Made by a program: the position numbers and the translations under genes
Shown: positions 12,466 to 13,808 of the stretch, piece after piece
Position numbering within the stretch: position 1 is the first letter of the stretch
Layout of the letters: the number at the start of each line of letters is the position of its first letter
Assembly: GCA_001776425.1 (NCBI GenBank)
Contig: MFBN01000046.1
Location: forward strand, 1 to 13,808
Length of the DNA: 13,808 bases
Origin: Candidatus Curtissbacteria bacterium RIFCSPLOWO2_01_FULL_37_9
GTDB taxonomy: Bacteria; Patescibacteriota; Microgenomatia; Curtissbacterales; GWA2-41-24
Direction: 5' to 3'
The notes under the pieces: generated by a model
The model's input: the letters and a program-made list of their open reading frames with translations, nothing else
What the model was told of the DNA's origin: nothing
The model's database searches: none

Positions 12466-13808
12466 ATGGCTGATATCAATAAACTTGAAGAATTGGCTAA
12501 ACTGGTGCGTTATTTTATTTTAGAAATGACGACTAATGCCGGCTCCGGTCATTTGACTTCATCGCTTTCAGCAACGGATTTAATGACAGCGCTTTTTTTT
12601 GAAAAATTACGATTCGACATTAAAAATCCTCAAAATCCGGATAATGACCGTGTTATTTTTTCTAAAGGCCATGCATCGCCCCTTCTTTACGCACTTTATG
12701 CAGCTGCCGGTGAAATTAGCAAAAAGGAACTCAGTTCTTACCGCCGGTTCAAGAGTCCGCTTGAAGGCCATCCGATTCCCCGATTAAAATTTGTCGAGGC
12801 TGCAACCGGTTCTTTGGGACAAGGTTTGTCAGTCGGGGTTGGAATGGCACTGGCAGCAAAACTCGAGAAACTTACATATATTACTTACGTCCTGTTAGGT
12901 GATTCAGAAACAGCCGAAGGTTCCGTATGGGAAGCAATGGCTCTTGCTTCTTACTATAAATTGGGTAATCTTGTGGGAATAATTGACGTAAATAGGCTTG
13001 GGCAAAGCGGTCAGACCATGCTTGGTTATGACTTAGATTCCTACAAAAGGCGAGTAGAAGCGTTCGGTTGGGAGGCGAAAGTGATTGACGGACACGATCT
13101 GGACGAGATTGTTAATACTTTTGATTCGATAAACGGTTTGGGTGGGGAAACTTTTGGCAAGGCTCAGGGTAAACCCGTAATGATTATTGCCAAAACAATT
13201 AAAGGAAAAGGAGTTTCTTTTATCGAGGATAAAGAGGGATGGCATGGGAGGCCTTTGCAGCAAGAAGATTTTAAAAAAGCAGTAAAGGAATTAGGAAAGA
13301 TTAATTTTGAACTAAGAGGAGAAGTGGCAAAACCAATTCCAAGTTTCAAGTCCCAAGTCCCAAACTCTAAATCTACATATAGGAAATTAAATATTCCATA
13401 CAATATTGGGGATAAAGTCGCAACAAGAAAGGCTTTTGGGGAAGCTTTAGCTGAGCTTGGTGACGTTTATAGCCGGATAGTCAGCTTGGATGCCGAGGTC
13501 AAAAATTCAACTTTTTCGGAAATATTCAAGGAAAAACATCCTGAGAGGTTTTTCGAGATGTTTATTGCAGAACAGAATATGGTTGGGACAGCGTTGGGTC
13601 TTTCAAAGCGGGGCAAAATTCCTTTTGTTTCGACTTTTGGTGTCTTTTTAACCCGTGCTTTTGATCAAATTAGGATGAGTGCCTACAGCGGTGCAAACAT
13701 TAAGTTTATCGGTAGTCACGCCGGGGTTTCAATCGGCGAAGACGGACCTTCGCAAATGGCTTTGCAGGATATTGCAATGTTTCGTACAATCGACGGTTCA
13801 ATAATCTT
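12466..13808 (+). CDS. tkt: transketolase, animal-type, C-terminus cut by window edge
   Basis: 447 residues are visible. Transketolase moves two-carbon ketol units between sugar phosphates in the non-oxidative pentose phosphate pathway, using thiamine diphosphate and a divalent metal. Seen in order: GSGH (H29), SKGHA (H69), GHP (H102), GDSETAEGSVWEA (145-157) as the TPP/metal motif, DVNRLGQS with N176, WHG (H260), a linker at about 285-312, then the pyrimidine-binding domain with GDKVATRKAFG, the catalytic Glu369 in IAEQNMV, TRAFDQIRM and GEDGPSQMALQDIAMFR. These stretches resemble human TKT more closely than the E. coli type as I remember them. The rest of the second domain and the third domain are outside the window. 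The usual GDG is GDS here. The linker contains a 7-bp repeat array. The start fits the family length, with a -10 box 9 nt upstream and only GAAG directly before the ATG. Confidence 0.96.
   Translation, partial: MADINKLEELAKLVRYFILEMTTNAGSGHLTSSLSATDLMTALFFEKLRFDIKNPQNPDNDRVIFSKGHASPLLYALYAAAGEISKKELSSYRRFKSPLEGHPIPRLKFVEAATGSLGQGLSVGVGMALAAKLEKLTYITYVLLGDSETAEGSVWEAMALASYYKLGNLVGIIDVNRLGQSGQTMLGYDLDSYKRRVEAFGWEAKVIDGHDLDEIVNTFDSINGLGGETFGKAQGKPVMIIAKTIKGKGVSFIEDKEGWHGRPLQQEDFKKAVKELGKINFELRGEVAKPIPSFKSQVPNSKSTYRKLNIPYNIGDKVATRKAFGEALAELGDVYSRIVSLDAEVKNSTFSEIFKEKHPERFFEMFIAEQNMVGTALGLSKRGKIPFVSTFGVFLTRAFDQIRMSAYSGANIKFIGSHAGVSIGEDGPSQMALQDIAMFRTIDGSII
13337..13371 (+). repeat. five 7-bp tandem repeats in the transketolase linker
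   Basis: Units are ttccaag, tttcaag, tcccaag, tcccaaa and ctctaaa, in exact 7-bp phase. They encode PSFKSQVPNSK between the TPP-binding and pyrimidine-binding domains, where length and sequence vary in the family. Confidence 0.6.

Noticed and set aside
3673..13371. CRISPR array
   Set aside because: Repeats are 7-bp degenerate units with no spacers, and no cas genes are present.
13033..13403. Minus-strand open frames within tkt, including one with a FGTWDLKLG peptide
   Set aside because: The peptide comes from the heptamer array read backwards and the transketolase frame is unmistakable.
1..13808. Alternative genetic code with TGA read as glycine
   Set aside because: TGA ends several clear genes at the expected place (transposase, hydrolase, WecA-neighbour gene), and no conserved protein is interrupted by TGA.

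Overview
The window looks like a chromosomal piece of a low-GC Candidate Phyla Radiation (Patescibacteria) genome, most likely Microgenomates-like. The grounds are the small and often unassignable membrane proteins, the DUF5654 and DUF378 proteins, a one-piece transketolase resembling the animal type, and dense packing with many convergent or overlapping ends. TGA is used as an ordinary stop, so this is not a code-25 lineage. The placement is inferred from protein character and no search was run.

Layout. 1-266 is the C-terminal end of an IS30-family transposase cut by the window edge. Next comes a probable ADP-ribosyltransferase-fold protein (305-1009, +), convergent with a two-helix DUF5654 protein (1010-1261, -). 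A membrane-anchored beta-domain protein (1352-2014, -) is divergent from a bacterial-PH-domain membrane protein (2111-2707, +). A membrane-anchored M23 peptidase (2719-3402, -) is divergent from a PEGA-PEGA-SH3b lipoprotein (3707-4516, +). A translationally coupled pair of unknown membrane/exported proteins follows (4570-5106 and 5103-5558, +).

The centre is a five-gene minus-strand operon read from 10788 down to 5539: two GT-C (GT39/PMT-like) glycosyltransferases, an unknown three-helix protein, a WecA/TagO-like polyprenyl-phosphate sugar-1-phosphate transferase, and a UbiA-family enzyme resembling decaprenyl-phosphate phosphoribosyltransferase. Together they look like a lipid-linked glycan pathway: two enzymes charge a polyprenyl phosphate, and GT-C enzymes then use polyprenyl-phosphate sugars outside the membrane. 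Right of it on the plus strand are a DUF378 protein, an alpha/beta hydrolase overlapping a small unknown gene, and a transketolase (tkt) running off the right edge.

Three things stand out beyond the gene list. First, at least five starts have a -10 box only 6-10 nt upstream of the start codon, which predicts leaderless or nearly leaderless mRNAs, while other genes carry good Shine-Dalgarno sites. Second, degenerate 7-bp tandem repeats of different sequence occur at three places: in the signal peptide of the lipoprotein, across the stop codon of one glycosyltransferase, and in the interdomain linker of transketolase. Third, several conserved active-site motifs carry substitutions: a Ser for the first Asp of the WecA-family DGxDG motif, GDS for GDG in transketolase, and possibly Asp for Glu in the ART-like protein.
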